NCBI GenBank assembly: GCA_016234485.1
Contig: JACRBL010000008.1
Location: 1-64,000, forward strand
Direction of reading: 5' to 3'
DNA length: 64,000 bases
Source of the DNA: Chloroflexota bacterium
Lineage (GTDB): Bacteria > Chloroflexota > Anaerolineae > Anaerolineales > Villigracilaceae
Shown: piece by piece, positions 1-8,632 of the stretch
How positions within the stretch are numbered: the first letter of the stretch is position 1
Layout: every line of letters begins with the position of its first letter
Translations under genes and position numbers: made by a program
The notes under the pieces: generated by a model
Database searches by the model: none
Told to the model about the DNA's origin: nothing
What the model saw: the letters and a program-made list of their open reading frames with translations, nothing else

Positions 1-2
1 AA

Positions 3-128
3 GAATTGGCTTGCGCAAACAAACTGCACGACTCGATGGATGAGGTACTGGCTTCTGCCGAATACATGCTGGCACAACAGAATAAACCAACCAGCACTTT
101 CCATTTGTCGTTTTCTAAACTTCTATGA
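3..128 (+). CDS. C-terminal fragment of an unrecognised protein
   Basis: An open frame enters from the left edge and stops with TGA at 126-128, giving the last 41 residues of a protein. The fragment is mildly amphipathic (it contains DSMDEVLASAEYML) and ends SFSKLL. It overlaps by a few bases the end of the leftward lipoprotein gene, so the two genes converge. I do not recognise a family, and the fragment is too short to assign a role. It counts as coding mainly because the frame is clean from the edge and has protein-like composition. Confidence 0.45.
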   Translation, partial: ELACANKLHDSMDEVLASAEYMLAQQNKPTSTFHLSFSKLL

Positions 129-371
129 ACGACTACTTAGAGTGTCGTTGCTGACTACAGAAATGGGCAATGGCGTTTGCTCTTGCAGGGCGCTTTTTAT
201 TGGTTGAGGAAAAGCGGTTTTTGTTGCGGTCGGCGAAGGCCGATTTTCGCTCTTCAAAAGTTCCGTTGCGGTTGGCGAAGGCAAATTCGCCCTTTGGATG
301 TCTGGTGAACAACCTGCTAACACCAAGTTCATTCCCAATATCAAAAAGAGGAAAGAAAAGCGTAAATTCAT
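123..371 (-). CDS. small lipoprotein with Pro-Thr rich tail
   Basis: Starting at the internal Met (CAT at 369-371) the product is 82 residues: a short hydrophobic signal ending in a lipobox LVLAGC, so the mature protein should begin with a lipidated Cys at the outer face of the membrane. The rest is low-complexity, with two SPTAT segments separated by a Glu/Lys stretch; the two halves come from a roughly 40-bp imperfect duplication in the DNA (around 210-290, both containing GGCGAAGGC). A longer frame starts at 407, but its first 12 residues would precede the signal peptide. Role unknown. It could also be a degenerate or truncated lipoprotein gene. Confidence 0.55.
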   Translation of the reverse strand: MNLRFSFLFLILGMNLVLAGCSPDIQRANLPSPTATELLKSENRPSPTATKTAFPQPIKSALQEQTPLPISVVSNDTLSSRS

Positions 372-407
372 AGCGATTTTCCTAATCTGCTTAACAAAAA
401 AATACAT

Positions 408-884
408 TTACACAAGTTGACGATACTCTCGATCATGATACACCAACGGCTCCTCCGTCGAGCGGACGTCTGTCGCGGTCACTTCGGCCACGAGGAGCGT
501 GTTCTGTCCCGCTGCGTAGGTGTGGACAACGCGGCAGGTCAGCCAGGCCAGCCCATCGTCGAGCAGGGGCGCGCCGTTTGTCATTGTTATTGTATAACTA
601 TTCATCCGTTCTGCGCCGTGCAATTTTCCCGCGAAGTCCTCGGCCAGTTGACGTTGTGAATTGGACAGGATGTTAATACTAAAAATGTGCGACCGATTTA
701 CGAGATCAAAAACATGCGTGTCGTTTTTCAAAACCACGGTCACCAGCGGCGGTTCGATCGAAAGGGACGTGAACGAGTTTATGGTCATGCCGTACGATTC
801 GCCCTCGTGCGCGGCAAGGATGATCGCCACGCCCGTCGTCCAGGCTCGCATGGCGCGGCGAAAAGATTCTGAGTCGAAAGTCAT
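408..884 (-). CDS. flavin reductase-like FMN-binding protein
   Basis: The 158-residue product matches the flavin reductase / split-barrel FMN-binding fold: the N-terminal FRRAMRAWTTGVAII, then GMTINSFTSLSIEPPLV, the typical start of this family, and a late segment with VAEVTATDV. Such enzymes reduce free FMN or FAD with NAD(P)H, often to feed a monooxygenase, though many family members only bind FMN. Length is normal for the family. It stands alone and divergent from the amidase at 997; no partner oxygenase is visible, so the physiological acceptor is unknown. Confidence 0.8.
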   Translation of the reverse strand: MTFDSESFRRAMRAWTTGVAIILAAHEGESYGMTINSFTSLSIEPPLVTVVLKNDTHVFDLVNRSHIFSINILSNSQRQLAEDFAGKLHGAERMNSYTITMTNGAPLLDDGLAWLTCRVVHTYAAGQNTLLVAEVTATDVRSTEEPLVYHDREYRQLV

Positions 885-996
885 GAATGAGTCTCCATTT
901 CAAATTCATCATACCGAGGCAGCGGGGCAAAGTCAAGATAAAAATCCCGCTCGAAAATTCCTTGCCATTTCCCATTCAATTGAGTACCATCGTGAC

Positions 997-1785
997 ATGG
1001 ACTCAAAACCGACTCACGCGCGCTCCCGTCACAAACGCCCGACGCGCGCCCATTTATTAGGGCCGACCATTTTGACCGCGCTCTTCCTCGCCACGCTCTT
1101 CACCGCATGGACTCCCAACAGTTTTTCGATCGGCAACCTGAACGAACAGTTCGCGTCCCTGCTGACGCCCCGGGCGGCCGCGCCCGACGCGGCCGTGTCC
1201 ACGCCCCTGCCTCCGCCGCGCATCGGCCTGGTGGCGGGACATCTCGGCAACGACTCGGGCGCGGTCTGCTACGACGCGAACGGCGAACCTGAACTGACCG
1301 AGCAGGAAATGAACGAGGAGATCGCCGTGCTGGTGAAGGCCAGCCTGGAAGCCAGGGGGTTTCAAGTGGACGTGTTGCAGGAATACGACTCGCGCCTCGG
1401 AGGCTATCGCGCCGCCGCGCTGGTGTCCATTCACAACGACTCGTGCGATTACGTCAACGACGAAGCGACGGGCTTCAAAGTGGCCGCGGCTCGCGATACG
1501 CGTGATGTCAACCGCGCCGACCGCCTGACCGCCTGTCTCGTTGACCGTTACGGCCGCGCCACGGGGATGAAGTTCCATCGAGGCTCCATCACCGCCGACA
1601 TGACCGATTACCACACCTTCTCGGAAATTGACCCGAACACAGTCGCGGCCATCATCGAGACGGGCTTCCTTAATCTCGACCGCGACTTCCTGCTTGAGCA
1701 CACCGATCTCGTGGTGGACGGAATCGTGCAGGGCATTTTGTGCTTCGTCAACAACGAAAGCGTCGAACCGACTCCCATGCCCTGA
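997..1785 (+). CDS. N-acetylmuramoyl-L-alanine amidase (AmiC-type), membrane-anchored
   Basis: The product is a 262-residue amidase_3-type zinc enzyme that cuts the amide bond between muramic acid and the stem peptide. Residues about 20-40 form a signal/anchor helix, followed by a Pro-rich linker and the catalytic domain beginning RIGLVAGHLG. Family landmarks are GH near the domain start, ALVSIHNDSC (second His region) and IIETGFLNL with the catalytic Glu near the end. I chose the ATG at 997 because upstream in-frame codons run across the opposite flavin reductase gene. The stop overlaps the ATG of the next gene (ATGA), so it is translationally coupled to the L,D-transpeptidase at 1785. The pair would act together in the wall outside the membrane. 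Confidence 0.8.
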   Translation: MDSKPTHARSRHKRPTRAHLLGPTILTALFLATLFTAWTPNSFSIGNLNEQFASLLTPRAAAPDAAVSTPLPPPRIGLVAGHLGNDSGAVCYDANGEPELTEQEMNEEIAVLVKASLEARGFQVDVLQEYDSRLGGYRAAALVSIHNDSCDYVNDEATGFKVAAARDTRDVNRADRLTACLVDRYGRATGMKFHRGSITADMTDYHTFSEIDPNTVAAIIETGFLNLDRDFLLEHTDLVVDGIVQGILCFVNNESVEPTPMP

Positions 1786-2480
1786 TGACTGCCATCCCTG
1801 CCTCTCGCCGCGGACTTCTTTTCGTCCTGCTCCTTTTGGGAGCGGGATTCTCTGCCGTGCTGTGTTGGACGGTCTTCACCTGGGCAACGCCCGCTTCTGC
1901 AGACCTGCCGCCATCCACACCCACCGCCGCGCATTTTGTGATGGCGCTTCTGCCCAAGCCCACGTACACGCCCGTCGCCACATTCACGCCATCGCCAACT
2001 GTTCCGCCCTCGCCCACCGCGACGTCGGCGCTGGAAATAACCATCGTCGAGGAACCCGCCCTCCCGTCCCGCGTGAGCGAGGATGTGGCTCCCGCGTATG
2101 CAGGCGGAAAGTACATCCTCGTGGATATTTCCGAACAGCACATGTACGTCTACGAGAATGACGCGCTGTTATATAGTTTCATCGCTTCGACGGGGATCAA
2201 CAACGGTACGCGCACGGGGGTGTTCCACGTCCAAAGCAAAATTCCCAATGCCTACGGCGCGACCTGGAATATTTGGATGCCCAACTGGCTCGGCATTTAT
2301 TGGGCGGGCGGGCTGGAAAACGGAATCCACTCCCTGCCGATTTTGCCCAACGGCGCCGAGTTGTGGGAAGGCTATCTCGGAAGCCCCATTTCGTATGGAT
2401 GCGTGGTGCTGAGCGCGTACGATTCCACTGTGCTTTACAACTGGGCGGAAATTGGCGTGCCGGTGGAGATTCAGTGGTGA
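1785..2480 (+). CDS. L,D-transpeptidase (YkuD), variant catalytic motif
   Basis: The 231-residue product has an N-terminal membrane helix (about 12-34), a Thr-Pro rich linker with TYTPVATFTPSPT, and a C-terminal YkuD domain from about residue 105 (KYILVDISEQHMYVYEND). The catalytic Cys is C206, in ISYGCVVL. The usual motif is SHGC; here Tyr replaces the His next to Gly, while the upstream His of the motif (GIHSLP) is present. YkuD enzymes make 3-3 crosslinks in peptidoglycan or attach proteins to it. The ATG overlaps the amidase stop. The longer frame starting at 1740 lies inside the amidase gene and is rejected. Confidence 0.85.
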   Translation: MTAIPASRRGLLFVLLLLGAGFSAVLCWTVFTWATPASADLPPSTPTAAHFVMALLPKPTYTPVATFTPSPTVPPSPTATSALEITIVEEPALPSRVSEDVAPAYAGGKYILVDISEQHMYVYENDALLYSFIASTGINNGTRTGVFHVQSKIPNAYGATWNIWMPNWLGIYWAGGLENGIHSLPILPNGAELWEGYLGSPISYGCVVLSAYDSTVLYNWAEIGVPVEIQW

Positions 2481-2521
2481 TAAGAATTTAAGGGCTCTTC
2501 CGTAATTAACGGGGAAGAACC

Positions 2522-2613
2522 TAACCACAAAGGGCACGAAGTACACAAAGGAGGAAGAAGGGATGAATTTTACGGGCGTTTTTCCTTCGTGACCTTTGTG
2601 TCCTTTGTGGTGA
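2522..2613. repeat. family C imperfect palindrome, 9-nt words (copy 1)
   Basis: The left arm begins AACCACAAAGG and the right arm ends CCTTTGTGGT; the arms are built from 9-nt words such as CACAAAGGA and CACGAAGTA. Related sequences occur at 21310-21341 (one arm only) and 41047-41175 (with another repeat inside). It fills the gap between two transpeptidase genes and contains no plausible gene. Confidence 0.8.
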
Positions 2614-2727
2614 AATTGATTTTCCCGTTACATCGTCCCGATGCCTTTTCGAGCAAAACTGCTTAGTATCACAATTAAAGTTTAGTGGTAAACTTCGCAT
2701 AGGATAACCCAGACCTACTTTACCAAT

Positions 2728-3852
2728 ATGAACCCAGACTCCTCCCAAATCCGCACTCTCATTCAAAATGGACGCGACGCCTTGCGACGGGGCAACATGG
2801 CCGAGGCGCGCGGTTGGGCCGAGCAAGTGACCCGCCTCGCTCCTGAACTGGAGGATGGCTGGCTGTTGCTGGCGGCTGTCTCCACCCCAACGGAAAGCCT
2901 GCAATACGCGCGCCGCGCGCTGAAAATTAATCCACGCTCCACGCGCGCCGCCAAAGCCATGGATTGGGCGCGCCGCCGCGCTGGCTTGGACGCGATGCCC
3001 GAAGAGGAAGAACCCGCGCCGCGCAAAGCATCCAGCGCGAACGATGAGGAAGGCGAATCCGCGCCGCGCAGGCGTTGGCTGATTCCCGCGCTGATCGGCG
3101 CGTTGGTGTGTGTGGTTTTGGCATTCGCCGCCTGGTCGGCGCGCAACTCGTCGGTTCTGGCGTCTGTCATCAAGTCGGCCAACGAAGCGCCGCCTTCGCC
3201 CACCGCGCAAAGCGAAGAACCCATCTCGGCCCCGCTCGAACTCGACAAACCCACCTACACCCCCGCGTGGACGTTCACCCCCAGCCTCACGCCAACCTTC
3301 ACGTCCACCTCGACGCCCACCATCACCTTCACGCCTGAATTCACCAGCACGCCTCTCCCCACCGAAACGCCCCTCCCAACCGACACGCCCGGCGTGATGG
3401 AAGTGACCATCCTCGTGGATACGCCCACCTCCATCGCTCCCACCGCCGCGCCCTACGTGGCTCCCACACAGCAAGTCAACAACCCGCCCGTCAGCGGAGG
3501 CGCGCGCTGGATAGACATCAACCTCTCCACCCAGCAATTGTTCGCGTACGAAGGCGACACGCTCGTAAATTCCTTTATCGTTTCCACGGGCGTTTCCGCC
3601 ACCCCCACCGTAACAGGCACATTCAAGGTTTACGCCCGCTATCTTTACGCCGACATGCGCGGCCCTGGCTACTTCCTCCCCGATGTGCCATACACGATGT
3701 ACTTCCATAAAAGTTACGGCATCCACGGAACCTACTGGCACAATAATTTCGGCACGCCCATGAGTCACGGTTGCGTCAATATGAGCATCGCCGACGCGGG
3801 TTGGGTTTACAACTGGTCCACGTTCGGCACGACCGTCACAGTGCACTACTAA
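2728..3852 (+). CDS. L,D-transpeptidase (YkuD) with cytoplasmic TPR-like domain
   Basis: The product has 374 residues. Residues 1-100 form a TPR-like helical region (NMAEARGWAEQVTRLAPELE), followed by a charged stretch, a membrane helix at about 113-133, a long Thr-Pro linker (about 170-235) and a YkuD domain ending in MSHGCVNMS with catalytic C349. Conserved HGTYWHNNFG precedes the motif. The topology is thus inside-to-outside: TPR in the cytoplasm, catalysis in the wall. The TPR part may recruit a cytoplasmic partner, which is inference. The next gene starts one base after the stop, so the two form an operon. Confidence 0.85.
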   Translation: MNPDSSQIRTLIQNGRDALRRGNMAEARGWAEQVTRLAPELEDGWLLLAAVSTPTESLQYARRALKINPRSTRAAKAMDWARRRAGLDAMPEEEEPAPRKASSANDEEGESAPRRRWLIPALIGALVCVVLAFAAWSARNSSVLASVIKSANEAPPSPTAQSEEPISAPLELDKPTYTPAWTFTPSLTPTFTSTSTPTITFTPEFTSTPLPTETPLPTDTPGVMEVTILVDTPTSIAPTAAPYVAPTQQVNNPPVSGGARWIDINLSTQQLFAYEGDTLVNSFIVSTGVSATPTVTGTFKVYARYLYADMRGPGYFLPDVPYTMYFHKSYGIHGTYWHNNFGTPMSHGCVNMSIADAGWVYNWSTFGTTVTVHY

Positions 3853-3853
3853 A

Positions 3854-4909
3854 ATGAACGCCACACACGGCGGACTTTCGCGTCGCGACTTTCTCAAACT
3901 AAGTGGACTGGGACTGCTGGGACTCTTCGTCCCGTCCCGTCCGCTTTCGTTCTTTCCTGACCTCGCGCGGGCCGCGCCAACCGAGCCTCTTTCTCAGGGA
4001 CGCGTCACCACCGACACGTTGTGGGCCTACGACATCCCCTCGCGCAAAGGTAACCGCCTCAAACTCTACTGGCGCGACCTCGTGGTGGACATTGACGCGA
4101 CCGCCATAGACGAAGACCCCGAAGCCTACAACCGCATTTGGTATCGCCTGCTTGATGGGACGTATTTATATTCGGGCTACGTGCAACCCGTCCGCACGAT
4201 ACTCAACGAGCCGCCCGCCTCGCTTCCCAAAGACGGCGCGCTGGGCGAGATCAGCGTCCCCTTCACCGACGCGTACGAAGCGCCCGACGCCGCGTCGAAG
4301 TTCGTCTATCGCCTCTACTACGAGACAACGCATTGGGTGGTGGAGACCGTCAAAAGTCCCGATGGAAGCGTGTGGGCGCGCCTGCTCGATGACAAGTACG
4401 AGCGCTTCTATTTCGTCCCTGCGCGGCATATCCGCATCTTTCCCTATTCCGAGTTGGAGCCGATCTCCCCGTCCGTTTCGCCGCGTAACAAACGCATCGA
4501 AGTGCGCCTCGGCGCGCAACTGATTTTGGCCTACGAATCGAATCAGGTGGTCTTTGGCGCGCGTGCCGCCACGGGCGCGATCATGCAGGTTGGCACGTAC
4601 ACCACGCCCGTCGGCAGTTTCGAGACCTTTCACAAGCGTCCCAGCCGTCACATGGCCGCGGGCGATCTCACCGCCAGCGGTTTTGACCTGCCCGGCGTGC
4701 CGTGGGTGATGTACATTAAAGATAACGGCATCTCGTTGCATGGCACATACTGGCACAACGACTTTGGCCGCCCGCGCTCGCACGGTTGCGTAAACCTTTC
4801 GCCCGCCGCCGCCAAATGGCTCTATCGCTGGACGAAACCCAGCGTGTTGCCCGAAAAGCAATTCAAATACGAATTTTTCGCCGCCACGAAAGTGGATGTT
4901 GTCGAGTAA
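3854..4909 (+). CDS. Tat-exported L,D-transpeptidase (YkuD)
   Basis: The 351-residue product has a twin-arginine signal (LSRRDFLKLSGLGLLGLF), then an N-terminal region of about 200 residues containing SH3-like segments (YRLLDGTYLYSGYVQPV), and a YkuD domain with PRSHGCVNLS, catalytic C312. Conserved HGTYWHNDFGRPRSHGC is complete. It closely resembles the protein encoded at 27497-28501 in architecture. Export by Tat suggests folding before transport. It belongs to the amidase and transpeptidase group of this region and probably modifies peptidoglycan crosslinks. Confidence 0.87.
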   Translation: MNATHGGLSRRDFLKLSGLGLLGLFVPSRPLSFFPDLARAAPTEPLSQGRVTTDTLWAYDIPSRKGNRLKLYWRDLVVDIDATAIDEDPEAYNRIWYRLLDGTYLYSGYVQPVRTILNEPPASLPKDGALGEISVPFTDAYEAPDAASKFVYRLYYETTHWVVETVKSPDGSVWARLLDDKYERFYFVPARHIRIFPYSELEPISPSVSPRNKRIEVRLGAQLILAYESNQVVFGARAATGAIMQVGTYTTPVGSFETFHKRPSRHMAAGDLTASGFDLPGVPWVMYIKDNGISLHGTYWHNDFGRPRSHGCVNLSPAAAKWLYRWTKPSVLPEKQFKYEFFAATKVDVVE

Positions 4910-4935
4910 AATCCTGTCAAAAGTGTAAGTTGGAT

Positions 4936-4941
4936 TATAAT
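4936..4941 (+). promoter_or_regulatory. probable promoter -10 box of the pilin gene
   Basis: TATAAT lies 51 bases before the pilin ATG, with a possible TGTCAA -35 box 16 bases upstream. The leader carries a very strong ribosome binding site, AAAGGAGGTGAG at 4977-4988, which fixes the start at 4993 rather than at in-frame upstream Met codons. Confidence 0.55.
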
Positions 4942-4992
4942 GAAATGGCGCTAAAGTTTTTTTATCTTACAAGTGGAAAGGAGGTGAGGCAC

Positions 4993-5145
4993 ATGTTTCG
5001 TTTGACCCAGAAAGGTCAAGGTTTGGTTGAGTACGCGCTCATTCTTGTTTTGGTCGCCATCGTTGTCATTGCTGTACTGATGCTGCTCGGCCCGATCATT
5101 GGCGACGTATTTAGCACGCTCAACGAAAGTCTTTCCGGTTTGTAA
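4993..5145 (+). CDS. Flp/Fap-type pilin subunit
   Basis: The 50-residue product resembles class IVb Flp pilins: a short charged leader (MFRLTQKGQGLVEYALI), where G(Q)GLVEYAL is the prepilin peptidase site with Glu at +5 and Tyr at +6, followed by one hydrophobic helix. Prepilin peptidase would cut after the Gly. The strong Shine-Dalgarno immediately upstream suggests high expression, as expected of a structural pilin. No tad assembly genes are in the window, so the machinery must be elsewhere. Confidence 0.85.
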   Translation: MFRLTQKGQGLVEYALILVLVAIVVIAVLMLLGPIIGDVFSTLNESLSGL

Positions 5146-5148
5146 GAA

Positions 5149-5176
5149 AAAAACTTCCCGCCACACGGCGGGAGGT
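5149..5176 (-). terminator. Rho-independent terminator of the NUDIX gene
   Basis: The hairpin CCCGCC-ACA-GGCGGG is followed on the minus strand by a run of seven T residues, just after the stop of the gene ending at 5178. It may also stop the pilin transcript, but the T-run is poor in that direction. Confidence 0.8.
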
Positions 5177-5177
5177 T

Positions 5178-5612
5178 TCATTGAAGGGCGTCCAACAATC
5201 CATCGGGGTATAAGGGCGCATTGGCTCCAAATTCGTCCAAATTTTTCCACAGCGCTTTGAAGGGAAAGTTTTGCGTCCCGTCGGTCTCTGTGCCGGCGAT
5301 GGTTTTCTGCGCGTACAAAGCCGCGTCTGTGAAGCGCGCGTCGAAGACCATCACGATCTCGTGACCCATCTCGCCATTGAAGGTGAAGATATTCTCCAGC
5401 GTGAGCAAGTAGACGGGCGACTCGATCTCGGCCCCGATCTCTTCGCGGACCTCGCGGCGGAGCGCCTCTTCGGCGCGTTCGCCAAACTCGATCCCGCCTC
5501 CAAGCGGACGGTAGAACGTTTCGCGCTTTACTGGGTCATATCCCTCGCCGACGAGGATTCGATTCCCGTCACGAAAGATGCAAATGGCAAGCGGACGGAT
5601 TTGGTTGGACAC
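5178..5612 (-). CDS. NUDIX hydrolase
   Basis: The 144-residue product carries a complete Nudix box, GGGIEFGERAEEALRREVRE followed by EIGAE, which binds divalent metal and cleaves nucleoside diphosphate-linked substrates. The start MSNQIRPLAICIFRDGNRIL is typical of small housecleaning Nudix enzymes. A GGAGGG ribosome site precedes the ATG. Substrate cannot be told from sequence. Confidence 0.85.
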   Translation of the reverse strand: MSNQIRPLAICIFRDGNRILVGEGYDPVKRETFYRPLGGGIEFGERAEEALRREVREEIGAEIESPVYLLTLENIFTFNGEMGHEIVMVFDARFTDAALYAQKTIAGTETDGTQNFPFKALWKNLDEFGANAPLYPDGLLDALQ

Positions 5613-5646
5613 ATTCCCTCCAAGTTGCGCAAATTGGCAATTTGCG

Positions 5647-7011
5647 CTACAACAAAATCAATTCGGGTCGACGTTCGAGCGCGGCCTGCATGGACCACGG
5701 CCCCGTCCACGTCACTGTGACCGATTCGATTCGGCCGCGTAAATCTTCCTCGGACTCAACGAAGACGAGTTTATTGGTGGGGGTGCGGCCGCGCCAGCGT
5801 CCCTTCACTTTTTCCTCGAATAACACGTCCACTTTTTCGCCGAGATATTTCTGGTTGATCTCGCCGACGATTTTTTCCTGCAACTCTTCCAGCAGGCGGA
5901 AGCGGCGCATTTTTTCATCGTCGGACAAGTCATCGTTCATCGAGCGCGTGGCGACGGTCCCCTCGCGGGAGGAATAACGCGCGAGGTGGGCCACGTCCAG
6001 CCGAAGGTCAGAGAGGACGCGGAATGTCTCCATAAACTGGGCATCTGTCTCGCCGGGGAATCCGACGATGATATCGGTGGCGATGGAGCAGTCGGGAATC
6101 CGTGCGCGGATTTTTTCCACGAGGTCGCGGTAATTTTGCTGGGTGTAGCCGCGGCGCATGTTTTTTAACACTTCGTCGTCGCCCGCCTGGATGGGGACTT
6201 CGATGTGCGGCATCACTTTGGGGAGCGCGGCGACGGCGTCCATTAAATCTTCGGTGAAGTAGTTGGGATGCGAGGTGAGGAAGCGGATGCGTTCGATGCC
6301 GTCCACTTCATGGACGAGGCGCAGGAGCGCGGCCAGGTTGGGGCCATCGGGAACGTCTTTGCCGTAGCGATCCACGATCTGGCCGAGCAGGGTCACTTCT
6401 TTGACGCCTTGTTTGGCGAGCGAACGAATCTCGCCGATGATGTCGCCCACGGGACGGCTTCGCTCGATGCCGCGCTGGTAGGGGATGATGCAGAAGGTGC
6501 AGGCGTGCGAGCAACCATAAACGATCGGCACATGCGCGCTGACGAGTTGTCCGCGTTCGTGGTCAGGGAGGATGAGACTTGTCCTGAGCGAAGTCGAAGG
6601 ATCGCCGTCCATGAAGCCGAAGCGACGCGCGGTCTCGTCCGCTTCGATGGCGCGGACTTCGCCCTGGCTGAGGAAGGAGATCAGCGGACCGGGGTCGGAG
6701 GGAGGCGAGAAGACGTCCACGAAGGGAAGTTTGGCGCGCAGTTTTTCGGCGCCGCGCACGCCGACCATGCACCCCATCAGGTTGATGACGAGATTGGGAT
6801 TCTTCGTTTTGAGAGGGCGAAGCGAGGTCAGGCGTCCGAAGGCTTTGTCTTCGGCGGACTGGCGAACGACGCAGGTGTTTAAAACGATCACGTCCGCTTC
6901 TTCGGCTTTATCGGTAAAGGCATAACCGAGATGCTCCAGCGACGAGCCGACGCGTTGCGAGTCGGCCACGTTCATCTGACAGCCTTCGGTCCATAGATGG
7001 TATTTTTTCAT
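5647..7011 (-). CDS. miaB: tRNA-2-methylthio-N6-dimethylallyladenosine synthase
   Basis: The 454-residue product is a methylthiotransferase adding a methylthio group to i6A37 of tRNAs. The N-terminal domain has cluster cysteines C11 (TEGCQMN), C47 (LNTCVVR) and C81 (LMGCMVG). The radical SAM motif is C167, C171 and C174 (GCSHACTFCIIPYQRG). A TRAM domain closes the protein. MiaB is favoured over MtaB or RimO by TEGCQMNVADSQ and IIPYQRGIERSR. Start at 7011 follows a GGAGA site; the longer frame has a non-conserved N-terminus. Residues about 138-146 (PSTSLRTSL) come from a dispersed repeat at 6577-6602 lying between the first two domains. Confidence 0.9.
   Translation of the reverse strand: MKKYHLWTEGCQMNVADSQRVGSSLEHLGYAFTDKAEEADVIVLNTCVVRQSAEDKAFGRLTSLRPLKTKNPNLVINLMGCMVGVRGAEKLRAKLPFVDVFSPPSDPGPLISFLSQGEVRAIEADETARRFGFMDGDPSTSLRTSLILPDHERGQLVSAHVPIVYGCSHACTFCIIPYQRGIERSRPVGDIIGEIRSLAKQGVKEVTLLGQIVDRYGKDVPDGPNLAALLRLVHEVDGIERIRFLTSHPNYFTEDLMDAVAALPKVMPHIEVPIQAGDDEVLKNMRRGYTQQNYRDLVEKIRARIPDCSIATDIIVGFPGETDAQFMETFRVLSDLRLDVAHLARYSSREGTVATRSMNDDLSDDEKMRRFRLLEELQEKIVGEINQKYLGEKVDVLFEEKVKGRWRGRTPTNKLVFVESEEDLRGRIESVTVTWTGPWSMQAALERRPELILL
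6577..6602. repeat. short dispersed repeat inside miaB, in frame
   Basis: The segment contains TCCTGAGCGAAGTCGAAGG, a sequence I recognise as widely dispersed in Chloroflexota and other genomes. Read in the miaB frame it encodes DPSTSLRTSLI, placed in the linker between the N-terminal domain and the radical SAM domain. Nothing in the family requires these residues. Confidence 0.65.
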
Positions 7012-7032
7012 TCTGTTCTCCGTAGGGGGCGA

Positions 7033-7038
7033 ATTATA
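7033..7038 (-). promoter_or_regulatory. probable -10 box of miaB
   Basis: On the minus strand TATAAT ends 21 bases upstream of the miaB ATG and is followed by a short leader containing a GGAGA ribosome site. Confidence 0.45.
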
Positions 7039-7136
7039 CCAAGCGAGTCCGTAATGCGAATTGCTTCCACAGGATGCTTGGCGATATTGCGTTTCGCGTG
7101 GTGACAATCGTCACTTTGGCATTTCAGCCCGAATGT

Positions 7137-7142
7137 TATAAT
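7137..7142 (+). promoter_or_regulatory. probable promoter of icd
   Basis: The -10 box TATAAT has a TTGGCA-like -35 box at 7116-7121, 15 bases apart. A leader with AAGGAGA at 7160-7166 leads to the ATG at 7175. Confidence 0.55.
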
Positions 7143-7174
7143 CCCGCTCACAAATTTCGCAAGGAGATAGAAAG

Positions 7175-8575
7175 ATGGCATATCAAAATGTTAAAGTCCC
7201 CGCAGATGGGGCGAAGATTTCGATCAAGGACGGTAAGTTACAGGTTCCTAATAACCCGATCATCCCGTTCGTGGAAGGCGACGGAACGGGCCGCGACATT
7301 TGGCGGGCCTCTGTGCGTGTGTTCGACGCGGCCGTGGAAAAAGCCTACGGCGGCAAGCGCAAGATCCATTGGATGGAAGTGTACGCGGGCGAGAAGCCCT
7401 TCAAAATGTGGCAGACCTGGCTTCCCGATGAGACGACCGATGCTTTCCGCGAATTTTTGGTGGGCATCAAAGGCCCGCTTACCACTCCGATCGGCGGCGG
7501 CATCCGTTCGTTGAACGTCGCGCTCCGCAAACTGCTGGACCTGTATGTGTGTCAGCGCCCCGTGCGTTGGTACAAGGGCGTGCCGTCCCCGGTGTTGCAT
7601 CCCGAATATGTGGACATGGTCATCTTCCGCGAGAACACCGAGGATATTTACACGGGTATCGAATTCCAATACGGAACCGAAGACAACAAAAAATTCAAGG
7701 AACTGTTCAAGGAAGCCTTCCCGAAGGAATACGCCAAGATGCGCTTCCCCGATACGGCGGGCATCGGCCTGAAACCTGTTTCGGTCGAAGGCACCGAGCG
7801 CCTGATCCGCGCCGCCATTCAGTGGTCGTTGGACAACAAACGCAAGAGCGTGAACTTTGTCCACAAGGGCAACATCATGAAGTTCACCGAAGGCGCGTTC
7901 AAGGATTGGGGCTACACCCTCGCCAAGCGTGAGTTCCGCGGAAGCATCGTCACCGAACGCGAGACCTGGATCCTCGGCAACAAGGAAGCCAACGCGAACC
8001 TTTCGGTGGAAGACAACGCCAAGATGATTGACCCTGGCTTCGACATGATGTCCCCGGCCCAGCAGGGCGATATCAAGGCCGAAGTGGAAGAGGCCCTCAA
8101 GTTGTGGCCGACGCACGGCGAAGGCAAGTGGAAGAAGATGCTGCTCATCAAAGATTCCATCGCCGATGTTTCGCTTCAATTCACCCTGATCCGCGCCCGC
8201 GACTACGACGTGATCGCCACCATGAACCTGAACGGCGACTATCTCTCCGACGCGCTGGCCGCGCAGGTGGGCGGGATCGGCATCGCGCCGGGCGCGAATA
8301 TCAACTACGAGACCGGTCACGCCATCTTCGAGGCCACGCACGGAACCGCCCCGAAATACGCCGACCTCGACAAGGTCAACCCTGGCTCGGTCATCCTCTC
8401 CGGCGAGATGATGCTACGCTACATGGGCTGGACCGAAGCCGCCGACCTGATCGTCAAGGGCATGGAAGGCGCGGTCGCGGCCAAGACCGTCACGTATGAC
8501 TTCGCCCGTCTGATGGACGGCGCGAAAGAGGTCAAATGCTCCGAGTTTGGCGACGCGGTGATTGAGCATATGTAG
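7175..8575 (+). CDS. icd: NADP-dependent isocitrate dehydrogenase
   Basis: The 466-residue product converts isocitrate to 2-oxoglutarate and CO2 in the TCA cycle. It shows [11 protein letters not shown] near the start, the substrate loop [20 protein letters not shown] (Ser and Arg residues binding isocitrate), [14 protein letters not shown], and in the C-terminal half [14 protein letters not shown] and [11 protein letters not shown]. It is longer than the roughly 416 residues of E. coli Icd, with extra sequence in the middle, as in several bacterial enzymes of this type. Coenzyme preference is inferred from family resemblance. A good ribosome site and promoter precede it and a strong terminator follows. 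Confidence 0.93.
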   Translation: MAYQNVKVPADGAKISIKDGKLQVPNNPIIPFVEGDGTGRDIWRASVRVFDAAVEKAYGGKRKIHWMEVYAGEKPFKMWQTWLPDETTDAFREFLVGIKGPLTTPIGGGIRSLNVALRKLLDLYVCQRPVRWYKGVPSPVLHPEYVDMVIFRENTEDIYTGIEFQYGTEDNKKFKELFKEAFPKEYAKMRFPDTAGIGLKPVSVEGTERLIRAAIQWSLDNKRKSVNFVHKGNIMKFTEGAFKDWGYTLAKREFRGSIVTERETWILGNKEANANLSVEDNAKMIDPGFDMMSPAQQGDIKAEVEEALKLWPTHGEGKWKKMLLIKDSIADVSLQFTLIRARDYDVIATMNLNGDYLSDALAAQVGGIGIAPGANINYETGHAIFEATHGTAPKYADLDKVNPGSVILSGEMMLRYMGWTEAADLIVKGMEGAVAAKTVTYDFARLMDGAKEVKCSEFGDAVIEHM

Positions 8576-8600
8576 GAAGTAGACAGGTACACAGGTAAAC

Positions 8601-8632
8601 AAAAGTCGGGACTCAATAGTCCCGACTTTTTG
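8601..8632 (+). terminator. terminator of icd
   Basis: The hairpin AAGTCGGGACT-CAAT-AGTCCCGACTT is followed by a T-run. It begins directly after a short word repeat (8577-8600, words like GTACACAG and GTAAACAA) behind the icd stop. Confidence 0.85.

Noticed and set aside
2521-3897. Long minus-strand open frame opposite the TPR-L,D-transpeptidase gene
   Set aside because: It is Arg/Gly rich, matches no family and is fully explained by the GC-rich codon use of the real gene on the other strand.
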